A stretch of DNA of 64,000 bases. Origin: Ziziphus jujuba (Eukaryota; Streptophyta; Magnoliopsida; Rosales; Rhamnaceae). The stretch spans positions 13,633,001 through 13,697,000 of the forward strand of contig NC_083389.1 in NCBI RefSeq assembly GCF_031755915.1, read 5' to 3'. A program made the position numbers and the translations under genes. Shown here piece after piece: positions 1-13,455 of this stretch; position 1 is the first letter of the stretch; each line of letters opens with the position of its first letter. The notes under the pieces are model-generated. The model saw only the letters and a program-made list of their open reading frames with translations. It was not told the origin of the DNA and did not search any database.

Positions 1-485
1 CACTGCTTATTTGATGCTGGAAGAAAATCAAATTGTTAAAAAGCATGGTTTTTTTGAAAGAAAAAAAAAAAAAGAAATTGGGTATTAGGCGACGCATAGT
101 ACTGATTATGCGTCGCCTATTACTAAAATTAAAAAAAAAAAAAAACTCTATTTATCTTGTTTAAATATCTTCACTGGTTATTTGATGCTCCAACAAAATC
201 AAATTGTTAAAAATGAAGGTTTTAAAAAACTATATGAAAAAAAAGGGTATCAGGCGACGCATAGGATAGATTATGCGTCGTCTATTACTCTACTTTTTTT
301 TAAAAAAAACTCTATTTATCATCTTTAAATATTGTCACCGGTCATTTGATGCCGGAAGAAAATAAAATTCTTAAACAGGCAGATTTTAAAAAAAAAAAAC
401 ACCTTCTCTAACTAGTTTAAATATTTTAACTGGTTATTTGATGCTTAGATAAAATCAGATTGATTAAAAAAATAAAAAAACAAAA
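1..485 (+). repeat. Unit lacking subunit B (A-C fusion), 5' end outside window
   Basis: Subunit A enters at 'cactgc'. Its hairpin (88-117) has the A-type loop but is followed by 'tactaaaatt', which is the B-type downstream sequence (A has 'tactataatt'), and then directly by subunit C. The junction therefore lies between about 103 and 125, inside sequence that A and B share. This is the product expected from unequal recombination between the A and B hairpin regions, removing exactly one B-sized piece. D and E follow normally. Confidence 0.9.
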
Positions 486-1169
486 CTCATTTATGTTGTT
501 TAACTATTTTCACTGCTTATTTGATGCTGGAAGAAAATCAAATTGTTAAAAAGCATGGTTTTTTTGAAAGAAAAAAAAAAAAAGAAATTGGGTATTAGGC
601 GACGCATAGTACTGATTATGCGTCGCCTATTACTATAATTAAAAAAAAAAAAAACTCTCTTGTTATTGTTTAAATATTTTAACTGGTTATTTGATGCTCA
701 ACAAAAATCCAATTGTTAAAAATGAAGGTTTAAAAATATATATATATATATATATATAGGGTATTAGGCGACGTATAATCATGATTATGCGTCGCCTATT
801 ACTAAAACTAAAAAAAAAAAAAAAAAACTCTATTTATCTTGTTTAAATATCTTCACTGGTTATTTGATGCTCCAACAAAATCAAATTGTTAAAAATGAAG
901 GTTTTAAAAAACTATATGAAAAAAAAGGGTATCAGGCGACGCATAGGATAGATTATGCGTCGTCTATTGCTCTAATTTTTTTTTAAAAAAAAACTCTATT
1001 TATCATCTTTAAATATTGTCACCGGTCATTTGATGCTGGAAGAAAATAAAATTGTTAAACAGGCAGATTTAAAAAAAAAAAAACACCTTCTCTAACTAGT
1101 TTAAATATTTTAACTGGTTATTTGATGCTGAGATAAAATCAGATTGATTAAAAAAATAAAAAAACAAAA
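486..1169 (+). repeat. Single unit with private B alleles
   Basis: 684-bp full unit. Its B subunit reads 'gctcaacaaaaatcc' instead of the usual 'gctcaactaaaatcc', and its palindrome reads ggcgacgtataatc. Both alleles recur only in the unit at 11842, which ties 1-1010 to 11357-12365. Confidence 0.88.
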
Positions 1170-3163
1170 CTCATTTATGCTGTTTAACTATTTTCACTGC
1201 TTATTTGATGCTGGAAGAAAATCAAATTGTTAAAAAGCATGGTTTTTTTGAAAAAAAAAAAAAGAAATTGGGTATTAGGAGACGCATAGTACTGATTATG
1301 CGTCGCCTATTACTATAATTAAAAAAAAAAAAAACTCTCTTGTTATTGTTTAAATATTTTAACTGGTTATTTGATGCTCAACTAAAATCCAATTGTTAAA
1401 AATGAAGGTTTAAAAAAATATATATATATAGGGTATTAGGCGACGCATAATCATGATTATGCGTCGCCTATTACTAAAATTAAAAAAAAAAAAAAACTCT
1501 ATTTATCTTGTTTAAATATCTTCACTGGTTATTTGATGCTCCAACAAAATCAAATTGTTAAAAATGAAGGTTTTAAAAAACTATATGAAAAAAAAGGGTA
1601 TCAGGCGACGCATAGGATAGATTATGCGTCGTCTATTGCTCTAATTTTTAAAAAAAAAAAACTCTGTTTATCATCTTTAAATATTGTCACCGGTCATTTG
1701 ATGCTGCAAGAAAATAAAATTGTTAAACAGGAAGATTTAAAAAAAAAAAAACACCTTCTCTAACTAGTTTAAATATTTTAACTGGTTATTTGATGCTGAG
1801 ATAAAATCAGATTGATTAAAAAAATAAAAAAACAAAACTCATTTATTTTGTTTAACTATTTTCACTGCTTATTTGATGCTGGAAGAAAATCAAATTGTTA
1901 AAAAGCATGGTTTTTTTGAAAGAAAAAAAAAAAGAAATTGGGTATTAGGCGACGCATAGTACTGATTATGCTTTGCCTATTACTATAATTAAAAAAAAAA
2001 AAACTCTCTTGTTATTGTTTAAATATTTTCACTGGTTATTTGATGCTCAACTAAAATCCTATTGTTAAAAATGAAGCTTTAAAAAAATATATATATAGGG
2101 TATTAGGCGACGCATATTACTAAAACTAAAAAAAAAAAAAAAACTCTATTTATCTTGTTTAAATATCTTCACTGGTTATTTGATGCTCCAACAAAATCAA
2201 ATTGTTAAAAATGAAGGTTTTAAAAAACTATATGAAAAAAAAGGGTATCAGGCGATGCATAGGATAGATTATGCGTCGTCTATTGCTCTAATTTTTTTTT
2301 TAAAAAAAACTCTATTAATCATCTTTAAATATTGTCACCGGTCATTTGATTCTGGAAGAAATTAAAATTGTTAAACAGGCAGATTTTAAAAGAAAAAACA
2401 CCTTCTCTAACTAGTTTAAATATTTTAACTACTTATTTGATGCTGAGATAAAATCAGATTGATTAAAAAAATAAAAAAACAAAACTCATTTATGTTGTTT
2501 AACTATTTTCACTGCTTATTTGATGCTGGAAGAAAATCAAATTGTTAAAAAGCATGGTTTTTTTGAAAGAAAAAAAAAAAGAAATTGGGTATTAGGCGAC
2601 GCATAGTACTGATTATGCGTCGCCTATTACTATAATTAAAAGAAAAAAAAAACTCTCTTGTTATTGTTTAAATATTTTAACTGGTTATTTGATGCTCAAC
2701 TAAAATCCAATTGTTAAAAATGAAGGTTTAAAAAAAATATATATATATATATATATATAGGGTATTAGGCAACGCATAATCATGATTATGCGTCGCCTAT
2801 TACTAAAATTAAAAAAAAAAAAAACTCTATTTATCTTGTTTAAATATCTTCACTGGTTATTTGATGCTCCAACAAAATTAAATTGTTAAAAATGAAGGTT
2901 TTAAAAAACTATATGAAAAAAAAGGGTATCAGGCGACGCATAGGATAGATTATGCGTCGTCTATTACTCTAATTTTCAAAAAAAAAAAACTCTATTTATC
3001 ATCTTTAAATATTGTCACCGGTCATTTGATGTTGGAAGAAAATAAAATTGTTAAACAGGCAGATTTTAAAAAAAAAACACCTTTTCTAACTAGTTTAAAT
3101 ATTTTAACTGGTTATTTGATGCTGAGATAAAATCAGATTGATTAAAAAAATAAAAAAACAAAA
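1170..3163 (+). repeat. Three-unit block, copy 1 of a 1994-bp tandem duplication
   Basis: Units at 1170, 1838 and 2485 (668, 647 and 679 bp). Markers: the first has the A hairpin ggagacgc, the second has 'ttatgctttgcc' in the A hairpin and a B palindrome reduced by 21 bp at 2106, and the third has ggcaacgc in B. All three unit lengths and markers recur at an offset of exactly 1994 bp. Confidence 0.9.
2106..2119. repeat. B palindrome reduced by 21 bp (first of twelve)
   Basis: ggcgacgcat is followed directly by attacta, so the centre and right arm are gone (21 bp). The same allele starts at 4100, 5441, 6768, 10205, 12792, 14769, 17716, 19032, 26244, 26892 and 34969. All twelve lie in the first 35 kb and I saw none after 34969. 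The endpoints share a short direct repeat (ta), typical of replication slippage across a hairpin. Confidence 0.9.
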
Positions 3164-5157
3164 CTCATTTATGCTGTTTAACTATTTTCACTGCTTATTT
3201 GATACTGGAAGAAAATCAAATTGTTAAAAAGCATGGTTTTTTTGAAAAAAAAAAAAAGAAATTGGGTATTAGGAGACGCATAGTACTGATTATGCGTCGC
3301 CTATTACTATAATTAAAAAAAAAAAAAACTCTCTTGTTATTGTTTAAATATTTTAACTGGTTATTTGATGCTCAACTAAAATCCAATTGTTAAAAATGAA
3401 GGTTTAAAAAAATATATATATATAGGGTATTAGGCGACGCATAATCATGATTATGCGTCGCCTATTACTAAAATTAAAAAAAAAAAAAAACTCTATTTAT
3501 CTTGTTTAAATATCTTCACTGGTTATTTGATGCTCCAACAAAATCAAATTGTTAAAAATGAAGGTTTTCAAAAACTATATGAAAAAAAAGGGTATCAGGC
3601 GACGCATAGGATAGATTATGCGTCGTCTATTGCTCTAATTTTTAAAAAAAAAAAACTCTGTTTATCATCTTTAAATATTGTCACCGGTCATTTGATGCTG
3701 CAAGAAAATAAAATTGTTAAACAGGAAGATTTTAAAAAAAAAAAACACCTTCTCTAACTAGTTTAAATATTTTAACTGGTTATTTGATGCTGAGATAAAA
3801 TCAGATTGATTAAAAAAATAAAAAAACAAAACTCATTTATTTTGTTTAACTATTTTCACTGCTTATTTGATGCTGGAAGAAAATCAAATTGTTAAAAAGC
3901 ATGGTTTTTTTGAAAGAAAAAAAAAAAGAAATTGGGTATTAGGCGACGCATAGTACTGATTATGCTTTGCCTATTACTATAATTAAAAAAAAAAAAACTC
4001 TCTTGTTATTGTTTAAATATTTTCACTGGTTATTTGATGCTCAACTAAAATCCTATTGTTAAAAATGAAGCTTTAAAAAAATATATATATAGGGTATTAG
4101 GCGACGCATATTACTAAAACTAAAAAAAAAAAAAAAACTCTATTTATCTTGTTTAAATATCTTCACTGGTTATTTGATGCTCCAACAAAATCAAATTGTT
4201 AAAAATGAAGGTTTTAAAAAACTATATGAAAAAAAAGGGTATCAGGCGATGCATAGGATAGATTATGCGTCGTCTATTGCTCTAATTTTTTTTTTAAAAA
4301 AAACTCTATTAATCATCTTTAAATATTGTCACCGGTCATTTGATTCTGGAAGAAATTAAAATTGTTAAACAGGCAGATTTTAAAAGAAAAAACACCTTCT
4401 CTAACTAGTTTAAATATTTTAACTACTTATTTGATGCTGAGATAAAATCAGATTGATTAAAAAAATAAAAAAACAAAACTCATTTATGTTGTTTAACTAT
4501 TTTCACTGCTTATTTGATGCTGGAAGAAAATCAAATTGTTAAAAAGCATGGTTTTTTTGAAAGAAAAAAAAAAAGAAATTGGGTATTAGGCGACGCATAG
4601 TACTGATTATGCGTCGCCTATTACTATAATTAAAAGAAAAAAAAAACTCTCTTGTTATTGTTTAAATATTTTAACTGGTTATTTGATGCTCAACTAAAAT
4701 CCAATTGTTAAAAATGAAGGTTTAAAAAAAAAAAATATATATATATATATATAGGGTATTAGGCAACGCATAATCATGATTATGCGTCGCCTATTACTAA
4801 AATTAAAAAAAAAAAAAACTCTATTTATCTTGTTTAAATATCTTCCCTGGTTATTTGATGCTCCAACAAAATTAAATTGTTAAAAATGAAGGTTTTAAAA
4901 AACTATATGAAAAAAAAGGGTATCAGGCGACGCATAGGATAGATTATGCGTCGTCTATTACTCTAATTTTCAAAAAAAAAAAACTCTATTTATCATCTTT
5001 AAATATTGTCACCGGTCATTTGATGTTGGAAGAAAATAAAATTGTTAAACAGGCAGATTTTAAAAAAAAAACACCTTTTCTAACTAGTTTAAATATTTTA
5101 ACTGGTTATTTGATGCTGAGATAAAATCAGATTGATTAAAAAAATAAAAAAACAAAA
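3164..5157 (+). repeat. Three-unit block, copy 2 of a 1994-bp tandem duplication
   Basis: Units at 3164, 3832 and 4479 repeat the marker order and lengths of 1170-3163. Differences are few. C of the first unit reads 'ggttttcaaaa' instead of 'ggttttaaaaa'. The A-run/TA-run boundary in the third unit is shifted by 4 bp at constant total length. Confidence 0.9.
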
Positions 5158-8100
5158 CTCATTTATGTTGTTTAACTATTTTCACTGCTTATTTGATGCT
5201 GGAAGAAAATCAAATTGTTAAAAAGCATGGTTTTTTTGAAAGAAAAAAAGAAAAAAAAAGAAATTGGGTATTAGGCGACGCATAGTACTGATTATGCGTC
5301 GCCTATTACTATAATTAAAACAAAAAAAAAACTCTCTTGTTATTGTTTAAATATTTTAACTGGTTATTTGATGCTCAACTAAAATCCAATTGTTAAAAAT
5401 GAAGGTTTAAAAAATATATATATATATATATAGGGTATTAGGCGACGCATATTACTAAAACTAAAAAAAAAAAAAAAACTCTATTTATCTTGTTTAAATA
5501 TCTTCACTGGTTATTTGATGCTCCAACAAAATCAAATTGTTAAAAATGAAGGTTTTAAAAAACTATATGAAAAAAAAGGGTATCAGGCGATGCATAGGAT
5601 AGATTATGCGTCGTCTATTGCTCTAATTTTTTTTTTAAAAAAAACTCTATTAATCATCTTTAAATATTGTCACCGGTCATTTGATTCTGGAAGAAATTAA
5701 AATTGTTAAACAGGCAGATTTTAAAAGAAAAAACACCTTCTCTAACTAGTTTAAATATTTTAACTACTTATTTGATGCTGAGATAAAATCAGATTGATTA
5801 AAAAAATAAAAAAACAAAACTCATTTATGTTGTTTAACTATTTTCACTGCTTATTTGATGCTGGAAGAAAATCAAATTGTTAAAAAGCATGGTTTTTTTG
5901 AAAGAAAAAAAAAAAGAAATTGGGTATTAGGCGACGCATAGTACTGATTATGCGTCGCCTATTACTATAATTAAAAGAAAAAAAAAACTCTCTTGTTATT
6001 GTTTAAATATTTTAACTGGTTATTTGATGCTCAACTAAAATCCAACTGTTAAAAATGAAGGTTTAAAAAAAAAATATATATATATATATATAGGGTATTA
6101 GGCGACGCATAATCATGATTATGCGTCGCCTATTACTAAAATTAAAAAAAAAAACTCTATTTATCTTGTTTAAATATCTTCACTGATTATTTGATGCCCC
6201 AACAAAATCAAATTGTTAAAAATGAAGGTTTTAAAAAACTATATGAAAAAAAAGGGTATCAGGCGACGCATAGGATAGATTATGCCTCGTCTATTACTCT
6301 AATTTAAAAAAAAAAAAAAACTCTATTTATCATCTTTAAATATTGTCACCGGTCATTTGATGCTGAAAGAAAATAAAATTGTTAAACAGGCAGATTTAAA
6401 AAAAAAAACACCTTCTCTAACTAGTTTAAATATTTTAACTGGTTATTTGATACTGAGATAAAATCAGATTGATTAAAAAAATAAAAAAACAAAACTCATT
6501 TATGTTGTTTAACTATTTTCACTGCTTATTTGATGCTGGAAGAAAATCAAATTGTTAAAAAGCATGGTTTTTTTGAAAGAAAAAAAAAAAAAAAGAAATT
6601 GGGTATTAGGCGACGCATAGTACTGATGATGCGTCGCCTATTACTATAATTAAAAAAAAAAAAAACTCTCTTGTTATTGTTTAAATATTTTAACTGGTTA
6701 TTTGATGCTCAACTAAAATCCTATTGTTAAAAATGATGGTTTAAAAAAATATATATATAGGGTATTAGGCGACGCATATTACTAAAATTAAAAAAAAAAA
6801 ACTCTATTTATCTTGTTTAAATATCTTCACTGGTTATTTGATGCTCCAACAAAATCAAATTGTTAAAAATGAAGGTTTTAAAAAACTATATGAAAAAAAA
6901 GGATATCTGGCGACGCATAGGATAGATTATGCGTCGTCTATTGCTCTAATTGTTTTAAAAAAAAACTCTATTTATCATCTTTAAATATTGTCACCGGTCA
7001 TTTGATGCTGGAAGAAAATAAAATTGTTAAACAGGCAGATTTAAAAAAAAAAAAACACCTTCTCTAACTAGTTTAAATATTTTAACTGGTTATTTGATGC
7101 TGAGATAAAATCAGATTGATTAAAAAAATAAAAAAACAAAACTCATTTATGCTGTTTAACTATTTTAACTGGTTATTTGATGCTGAGATAAAATCAGATT
7201 GATTAAAAAAATAAAAAAACAAAACTCATTTATGCTGTTTAACTATTTTCACTGCTTATTTGATGCTGGAAGAAAATCAAATTGTTAAAAAGCATGGTTT
7301 TTTTGAAAAAAAAAAAAAGAAATTGGGTATTAGGAGACGCATAGTACTGATTATGCGTCGCCTATTACTATAATTAAAAAAAAAAAAACTCTCTTGTTAT
7401 TGTTTAAATATTTTAACTGGTTATTTGATGCTCAACTAAAATCCAATTGTTAAAAATGAAGGTTTAAAAAAATATATATATATATAGGGTATTAGGCGAC
7501 GCATAATCATGATTATGCGTCGCCTATTACTAAAATTAAAAAAAAAAAAAAAACTCTATTTATCTTGTTTAAATATCTTCACTGGTTATTTGATGCTCCA
7601 ACAAAATCAAATTGTTAAAAATGAAGGTTTTCAAAAACTATATGAAAAAAAAGGTTATCAGGCGACGCATAGGATAGATTATGCGTCGTCTATTGCTCTA
7701 ATTTTTTTTAAAAAAAAACTCTGTTTATCATCTTTAAATATTGTCACCGGTCATTTGATGCTGCAAGAAAATAAAATTGTTAAACAGGAAGATTTTAAAA
7801 AAAAAAAACACCTTCTCTAACTAGTTTAAATATTTTAACTGCTTATTTGATGCTGAGATAAAATCAGATTGATTAAAAAAATAAAAAAACAAAACTCATT
7901 TATGTTGTTTAACTATTTTCACTGCTTATTTGATGCTGGAAGAAAATCAAATTGTTAAAAAGCATGGTTTTTTTGAAAGAAAAAAAAAAAAAGAAATTGG
8001 GTATTAGGCGACGCATAGTACTGATTATGCGTCGCCTATTACTATAATTAAAAGAAAAAAAAAACTCTCTTGTTATTGTTTAAATATTTTAACTGGTTAT

Positions 8101-8576
8101 TTGATGCTCAACTAAAATCCAATTGTTAAAAATGAAGGTTTAAAAATATATATATATATATATATATAGGGTATTAGGCGACGCATAATCATGATTATGC
8201 GTCGCCTATTACTAAAACTAAAAAAAAAAAAAAAACTCTATTTATCTTGTTTAAATATCTTCACTGGTTATTTGATGCTCCAACAAAATCAAATTGTTAA
8301 AAATGAAGGTTTTAAAAAACTATATGAAAAAAAAGGGTATCAGGCGATGCATAGGATAGATTATGCGTCGTCTATTGCTCTAATTTTTTTTTTTAAAAAA
8401 ACTCTATTTATCATCTTTAAATGTTGTCACCGGTCATTTGATTCTGGAAGAAATTAAAATTGTTAAACAGGCAGATTTTAAAAGAAAAATCACCTTCTCT
8501 AACTAGTTTAAATATTTTAACTTGTTATTTGATGCTGAGATAAAATCAGATTGATTAAAAAAATAAAAAAGCAAAA
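5158..8576 (+). repeat. Units 5158-7895; includes left arm of a 3437-bp-offset duplication
   Basis: Units at 5158, 5820, 6495, 7142/7225 and 7895. About 5460-8000 matches about 8890-11460 at an offset of 3437 bp. Shared markers are 'ctctattaatcatc' in D, the A hairpin loop with ctgatgatg, a 21-bp-deleted B palindrome (6768 and 10205), 'ggatatctgg' in C, and the 83-bp extra E piece. 5158 itself has a deleted B palindrome at 5441 whereas 8577 has an intact one, so the duplication starts within B. The 7895 unit is a normal full unit outside the matched arm except at its start. Confidence 0.85.
7142..7224 (+). repeat. 83-bp extra A/E hybrid piece, copy 1
   Basis: After a normal E, the first 25 bp or so of A ('ctcatttatgctgtttaact...') run straight into a second E core ('aactggttatttgatgctga') before the true A starts at 7225. 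The switch lies in the A/E homologous 'tttaa.tatttt' segment. This is an in-register duplication of one E-sized piece by recombination between the E and A cores. Confidence 0.9.
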
Positions 8577-11331
8577 CTCATTTATGTTGTTTAACTATTT
8601 TCACTGCTTATTTGATGCAGGAAGAAAATCAAATTGTTAAAAAGCATGGTTTTTTTGAAAGAAAAAAAAAAAAAGAAATTGGGTATTAGGCGACGCATAG
8701 TACTGATTATGCGTCGCCTATTACTATAATTAAAAAAAAAAAAAAAACTCTCTTGTTATTGTTTAAATATTTTAACTGGTTATTTGATGCTCAACTAAAA
8801 TCCAATTGTTAAAAATGAAGGTTTAAAAAAAAATATATATATATATATATAGGGTATTAGGCGACGCATAATCATGATTATGCGTCGCCTATTACTAAAA
8901 TAAAAAAAAAAAAAACTCTATTTATCTTGTTTAAATATCTTCACTGGTTATTTGATGCTCCAACAAAATCAAATTGTTAAAAATGAAGGTTTTAAAAAAC
9001 TATATGAAAAAAAAGGGTATCAGGCGATGCATAGGATAGATTATGCGTCGTCTATTGCTCTAATTTTTTTTTAAAAAAAAACTCTATTAATCATCTTTAA
9101 ATATTGTCACCGGTCATTTGATTCTGGAAGAAATTAAAATTGTTAAACAGGCAGATTTTAAAAGAAAAAACACCTTCTCTAACTAGTTTAAATATTTTAA
9201 CTACTTATTTGATGCTGAGATAAAATCAGATTGATTAAAAAAATAAAAAAACAAAACTCATTTATGTTGTTTAACTATTTTCACTGCTTATTTGATGCTG
9301 GAAGAAAATCAAATTGTTAAAAAGCATGGTTTTTTTGAAAGAAAAAAAAAAAGAAATTGGGTATTAGGCGACGCATAGTACTGATTATGCGTCGCCTATT
9401 ACTATAATTAAAAGAAAAAAAAAACTCTCTTGTTATTGTTTAAATATTTTAACTGGTTATTTGATGCTCAACTAAAATCCAATTGTTAAAAATGAAGGTT
9501 TAAAAAAAAAAAAAATATATATATATATATAGGGTATTAGGCGACGCATAATCATGATTATGCGTCGCCTATTACTAAAATTAAAAAAAAAAACTCTATT
9601 TATCTTGTTTAAATATCTTCACTGATTATTTGATGCCCCAACAAAATCAAATTGTTAAAAATGAAGGTTTTAAAAAACTATATGAAAAAAAAGGGTATCA
9701 GGCGACGCATAGGATAGATTATGCCTCGTCTATTACTCTAATTTAAAAAAAAAAAAAACTCTATTTATCATCTTTAAATATTGTCACCGGTCATTTGATG
9801 CTGAAAGAAAATAAAATTGTTAAACAGGCAGATTTAAAAAAAAAAACACCTTCTCTAACTAGTTTAAATATTTTAACTGGTTATTTGATACTGAGATAAA
9901 ATCAGATTGATTAAAAAAATAAAAAAACAAAACTCATTTATGTTGTTTAACTATTTTCACTGCTTATTTGATGCTGGAAGAAAATCAAATTGTTAAAAAG
10001 CATGGTTTTTTTGAAAGAAAAAAAAAAAAAAAGAAATTGGGTATTAGGCGACGCATAGTACTGATGATGCGTCGCCTATTACTATAATTAAAAAAAAAAA
10101 AACTCTCTTGTTATTGTTTAAATATTTTAACTGGTTATTTGATGCTCAACTAAAATCCTATTGTTAAAAATGATGGTTTAAAAAAATATATATATAGGGT
10201 ATTAGGCGACGCATATTACTAAAATTAAAAAAAAAAAACTCTATTTATCTTGTTTAAATATCTTCACTGGTTATTTGATGCTCCAACAAAATCAAATTGT
10301 TAAAAATGAAGGTTTTAAAAAACTATATGAAAAAAAAGGATATCTGGCGACGCATAGGATAGATTATGCGTCGTCTATTGCTCTAATTGTTTTAAAAAAA
10401 AACTCTATTTATCATCTTTAAATATTGTCACCGGTCATTTGATGCTGGAAGAAAATAAAATTGTTAAACAGGCAGATTTAAAAAAAAAAAAACACCTTCT
10501 CTAACTAGTTTAAATATTTTAACTGGTTATTTGATGCTGAGATAAAATCAGATTGGTTAAAAAAATAAAAAAACAAAACTCATTTATGCTATTTAACTAT
10601 TTTAACTGGTTATTTGTTGCTGAGATAAAATCAGATTGATTAAAAAAATAAAAAAACAAAACTCATTTATGCTGTTTAACTATTTTCACTGCTTATTTGA
10701 TGCTGGAAGAAAATCAAATTGTTAAAAAGCATGGTTTTTTTGAAAAAAAAAAAAAGAAATTGGGTATTAGGAGACGCATAGTACTGATTATGCGTCGCCT
10801 ATTACTATAATTAAAAAAAAAAAAACTCTCTTGTTATTGTTTAAATATTTTAACTGGTTATTTGATGCTCAACTAAAATCCAATTGTTAAAAATGAAGGT
10901 TTAAAAAAATATATATATATATAGGGTATTAGGCGACGCATAATCATGATTATGCGTCGCCTATTACTAAAATTAAAAAAAAAAAAAAAACTCTATTTAT
11001 CTTGTTTAAATATCTTCACAGGTTATTTGATGCTCCAACAAAATCAAATTGTTAAAAATGAAGGTTTTCAAAAACTATATGAAAAAAAAGGTTATCAGGC
11101 GACGCATAGGATAGATTATGCGTCGTCTATTGCTCTAATTTTTTTTAAAAAAAAACTCTGTTTATCATCTTTAAATATTGTCACCGGTCATTTGATGCTG
11201 CAAGAAAATAAAATTGTTAAACAGGAAGATTTTAAAAAAAAAAAACACCTTCTCTAACTAGTTTAAATATTTTAACTGCTTATTTGATGCTGAGATAAAA
11301 TCAGATTGATTAAAAAAATAAAAAAACAAAA
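8577..11331 (+). repeat. Units 8577-10662; right arm of the 3437-bp-offset duplication
   Basis: Units at 8577, 9257, 9933 and 10579/10662. It carries the same marker series as 5460-8000 and ends in the A-C fusion unit at 11332. The copies differ in A-run and TA-run lengths and in a few substitutions, for example 'tttgttgctg' at about 10615 inside the extra piece. Confidence 0.85.
10579..10661 (+). repeat. 83-bp extra A/E hybrid piece, copy 2
   Basis: Same structure and length as 7142-7224, exactly 3437 bp downstream. It has private substitutions ('atgctatttaac' and 'tttgttgctg'), so it has diverged since the block was copied. Confidence 0.9.
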
Positions 11332-11841
11332 CTCATTTATGTTGTTTAACTATTTTCACTGCTTATTTGATGCTGGAAGAAAATCAAATTGTTAAAAAGC
11401 ATGGTTTTTTTGAAAGAAAAAAAAAAAAAGAAATTGGGTATTAGGCGACGCATAGTACTGATTATGCGTCGCCTATTACTAAAATTAAAAAAAAAAAAAA
11501 ACTCTATTTATCTTGTTTAAATATCTTCACTGGTTATTTGATGCTCCAACAAAATCAAATTGTTAAAAATGAAGGTTTTAAAAAACTATATGAAAAAAAA
11601 GGGTATCAGGCGACGCATAGGATAGATTATGCGTCGTCTATTACTCTACTTTTTTTTAAAAAAAACTCTATTTATCATCTTTAAATATTGTCACCGGTCA
11701 TTTGATGCCGGAAGAAAATAAAATTCTTAAACAGGCAGATTTTAAAAAAAAAAAACACCTTCTCTAACTAGTTTAAATATTTTAACTGGTTATTTGATGC
11801 TTAGATAAAATCAGATTGATTAAAAAAATAAAAAAACAAAA
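11332..11841 (+). repeat. 510-bp unit lacking subunit B (A-C fusion), second copy
   Basis: The hairpin at 11444-11473 has the A-type loop but is followed by the B-type 'tactaaaatt' and then subunit C. The unit is about 160 bp shorter than normal, which is one B subunit. It matches 1-485 at an offset of 11356 bp, so both fusions trace to one event that was later copied. Confidence 0.9.
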
Positions 11842-12522
11842 CTCATTTATGTTGTTTAACTATTTTCACTGCTTATTTGATGCTGGAAGAAAATCAAATT
11901 GTTAAAAAGCATGGTTTTTTTGAAAGAAAAAAAAAAAAAGAAATTGGGTATTAGGCGACGCATAGTACTGATTATGCGTCGCCTATTACTATAATTAAAA
12001 AAAAAAAAAACTCTCTTGTTATTGTTTAAATATTTTAACTGGTTATTTGATGCTCAACAAAAATCCAATTGTTAAAAATGAAGGTTTAAAAATATATATA
12101 TATATATATATAGGGTATTAGGCGACGTATAATCATGATTATGCGTCGCCTATTACTAAAACTAAAAAAAAAAAAAAAAAACTCTATTTATCTTGTTTAA
12201 ATATCTTCACTGGTTATTTGATGCTCCAACAAAATCAAATTGTTAAAAATGAAGGTTTTAAAAAACTATATGAAAAAAAAGGGTATCAGGCGACGCATAG
12301 GATAGATTATGCGTCGTCTATTGCTCTAATTTTTTTTAAAAAAAAAACTCTATTTATCATCTTTAAATGTTGTCACCGGTCATTTGATTCTGGAAGAAAT
12401 TAAAATTGTTAAACAGGCAGATTTTAAAAGAAAAAACACCTTCTCTAACTAGTTTAAATATTTTAACTTGTTATTTGATGCTGAGATAAAATCAGATTGA
12501 TTAAAAAAATAAAAAAGCAAAA
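11842..12522 (+). repeat. Unit homologous to 486-1169
   Basis: Shares the private B alleles 'caacaaaaatcc' and 'gacgtataatc' with the unit at 486. From the D subunit on it differs (D reads 'tgattctggaagaaatt' and 'aaatgttgtc'), so the long-range copy ends near the C/D boundary, about 12340-12365. Confidence 0.87.
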
Positions 12523-13438
12523 CTCATTTATGTTGTTTAACTATTTTCACTCCTTATTTGATGCAGGAAGAAAATCAAATTGTTAAAAAGCATGGTTTTT
12601 TTGAAAGAAAAAAAAAAAGAAATTGGATATTAGGCGACGCATAGTACTGATTATGCGTCGCCTATTACTATAATTAAAAAAAAAAAAAACTCTCTTGTTA
12701 TTGTTTAAATATTTTAACTGGTTATTTGATGCTCAACTAAAATCCTATTGTTAAAAATGATGGTTTAAAAAAATATATATATAGGGTATTAGGCGACGCA
12801 TATTACTAAAATTAAAAAAAAAAAACTCTATTTATCTTGTTTAAATATCTTCACTGGTTATTTGATGCTCCAACAAAATCAAATTGTTAAAAATGAAGGT
12901 TTTAAAAAACTATATGAAAAAAAAGGATATCTGGCGACGCATAGGATAGATTATGCGTCGTCTATTGCTCTAATTGTTTTAAAAAAAAACTCTATTTATC
13001 ATCTTTAAATATTGTCACCGGTCATTTGATTCTGGAAGAAATTAAAATTGTTAAACAGGCAGATTTTAAAAGAAAAAACACCTTCTCTAACTAGTTTAAA
13101 TATTTTAACTGGTTATTTGATGCTGAGATAAAATCAGATTGATTAAAAAAATAAAAAAACAAAACTCATTTATGTTGTTTAACTATTTTCACTGCTTATT
13201 TGATGCTGCAAGAAAGTCAAATTGTTAAAAAGCATGGTTTTTTTGAAAGAAAAAAAAAAAATTGGGTATTAGGCGACGCATAGTACTGATTATGCGTCGC
13301 CTATTACTATAATTAAAAAAAAAAAAAACTCTCTTGTTATTGTTTAAATATTTTAACTGGTTATTTGATGCTCAACTAAAATCCAATTGTTAAAAATGAA
13401 GGTTTAAAAAAAAATATATATATATATATACGGTATTA

Positions 13439-13455
13439 GGCGACGCATAATCGCC
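13439..13455. repeat. B palindrome reduced by 13 bp (first of three)
   Basis: Reads ggcgacgcataatcgcc: the left arm is complete but 13 bp of the centre and right arm are missing. The same allele occurs at 15419-15435 and 20342-20358. The deletion endpoints share a tc dinucleotide. The remaining sequence has only a short stem, so cruciform potential is largely lost. Confidence 0.9.
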
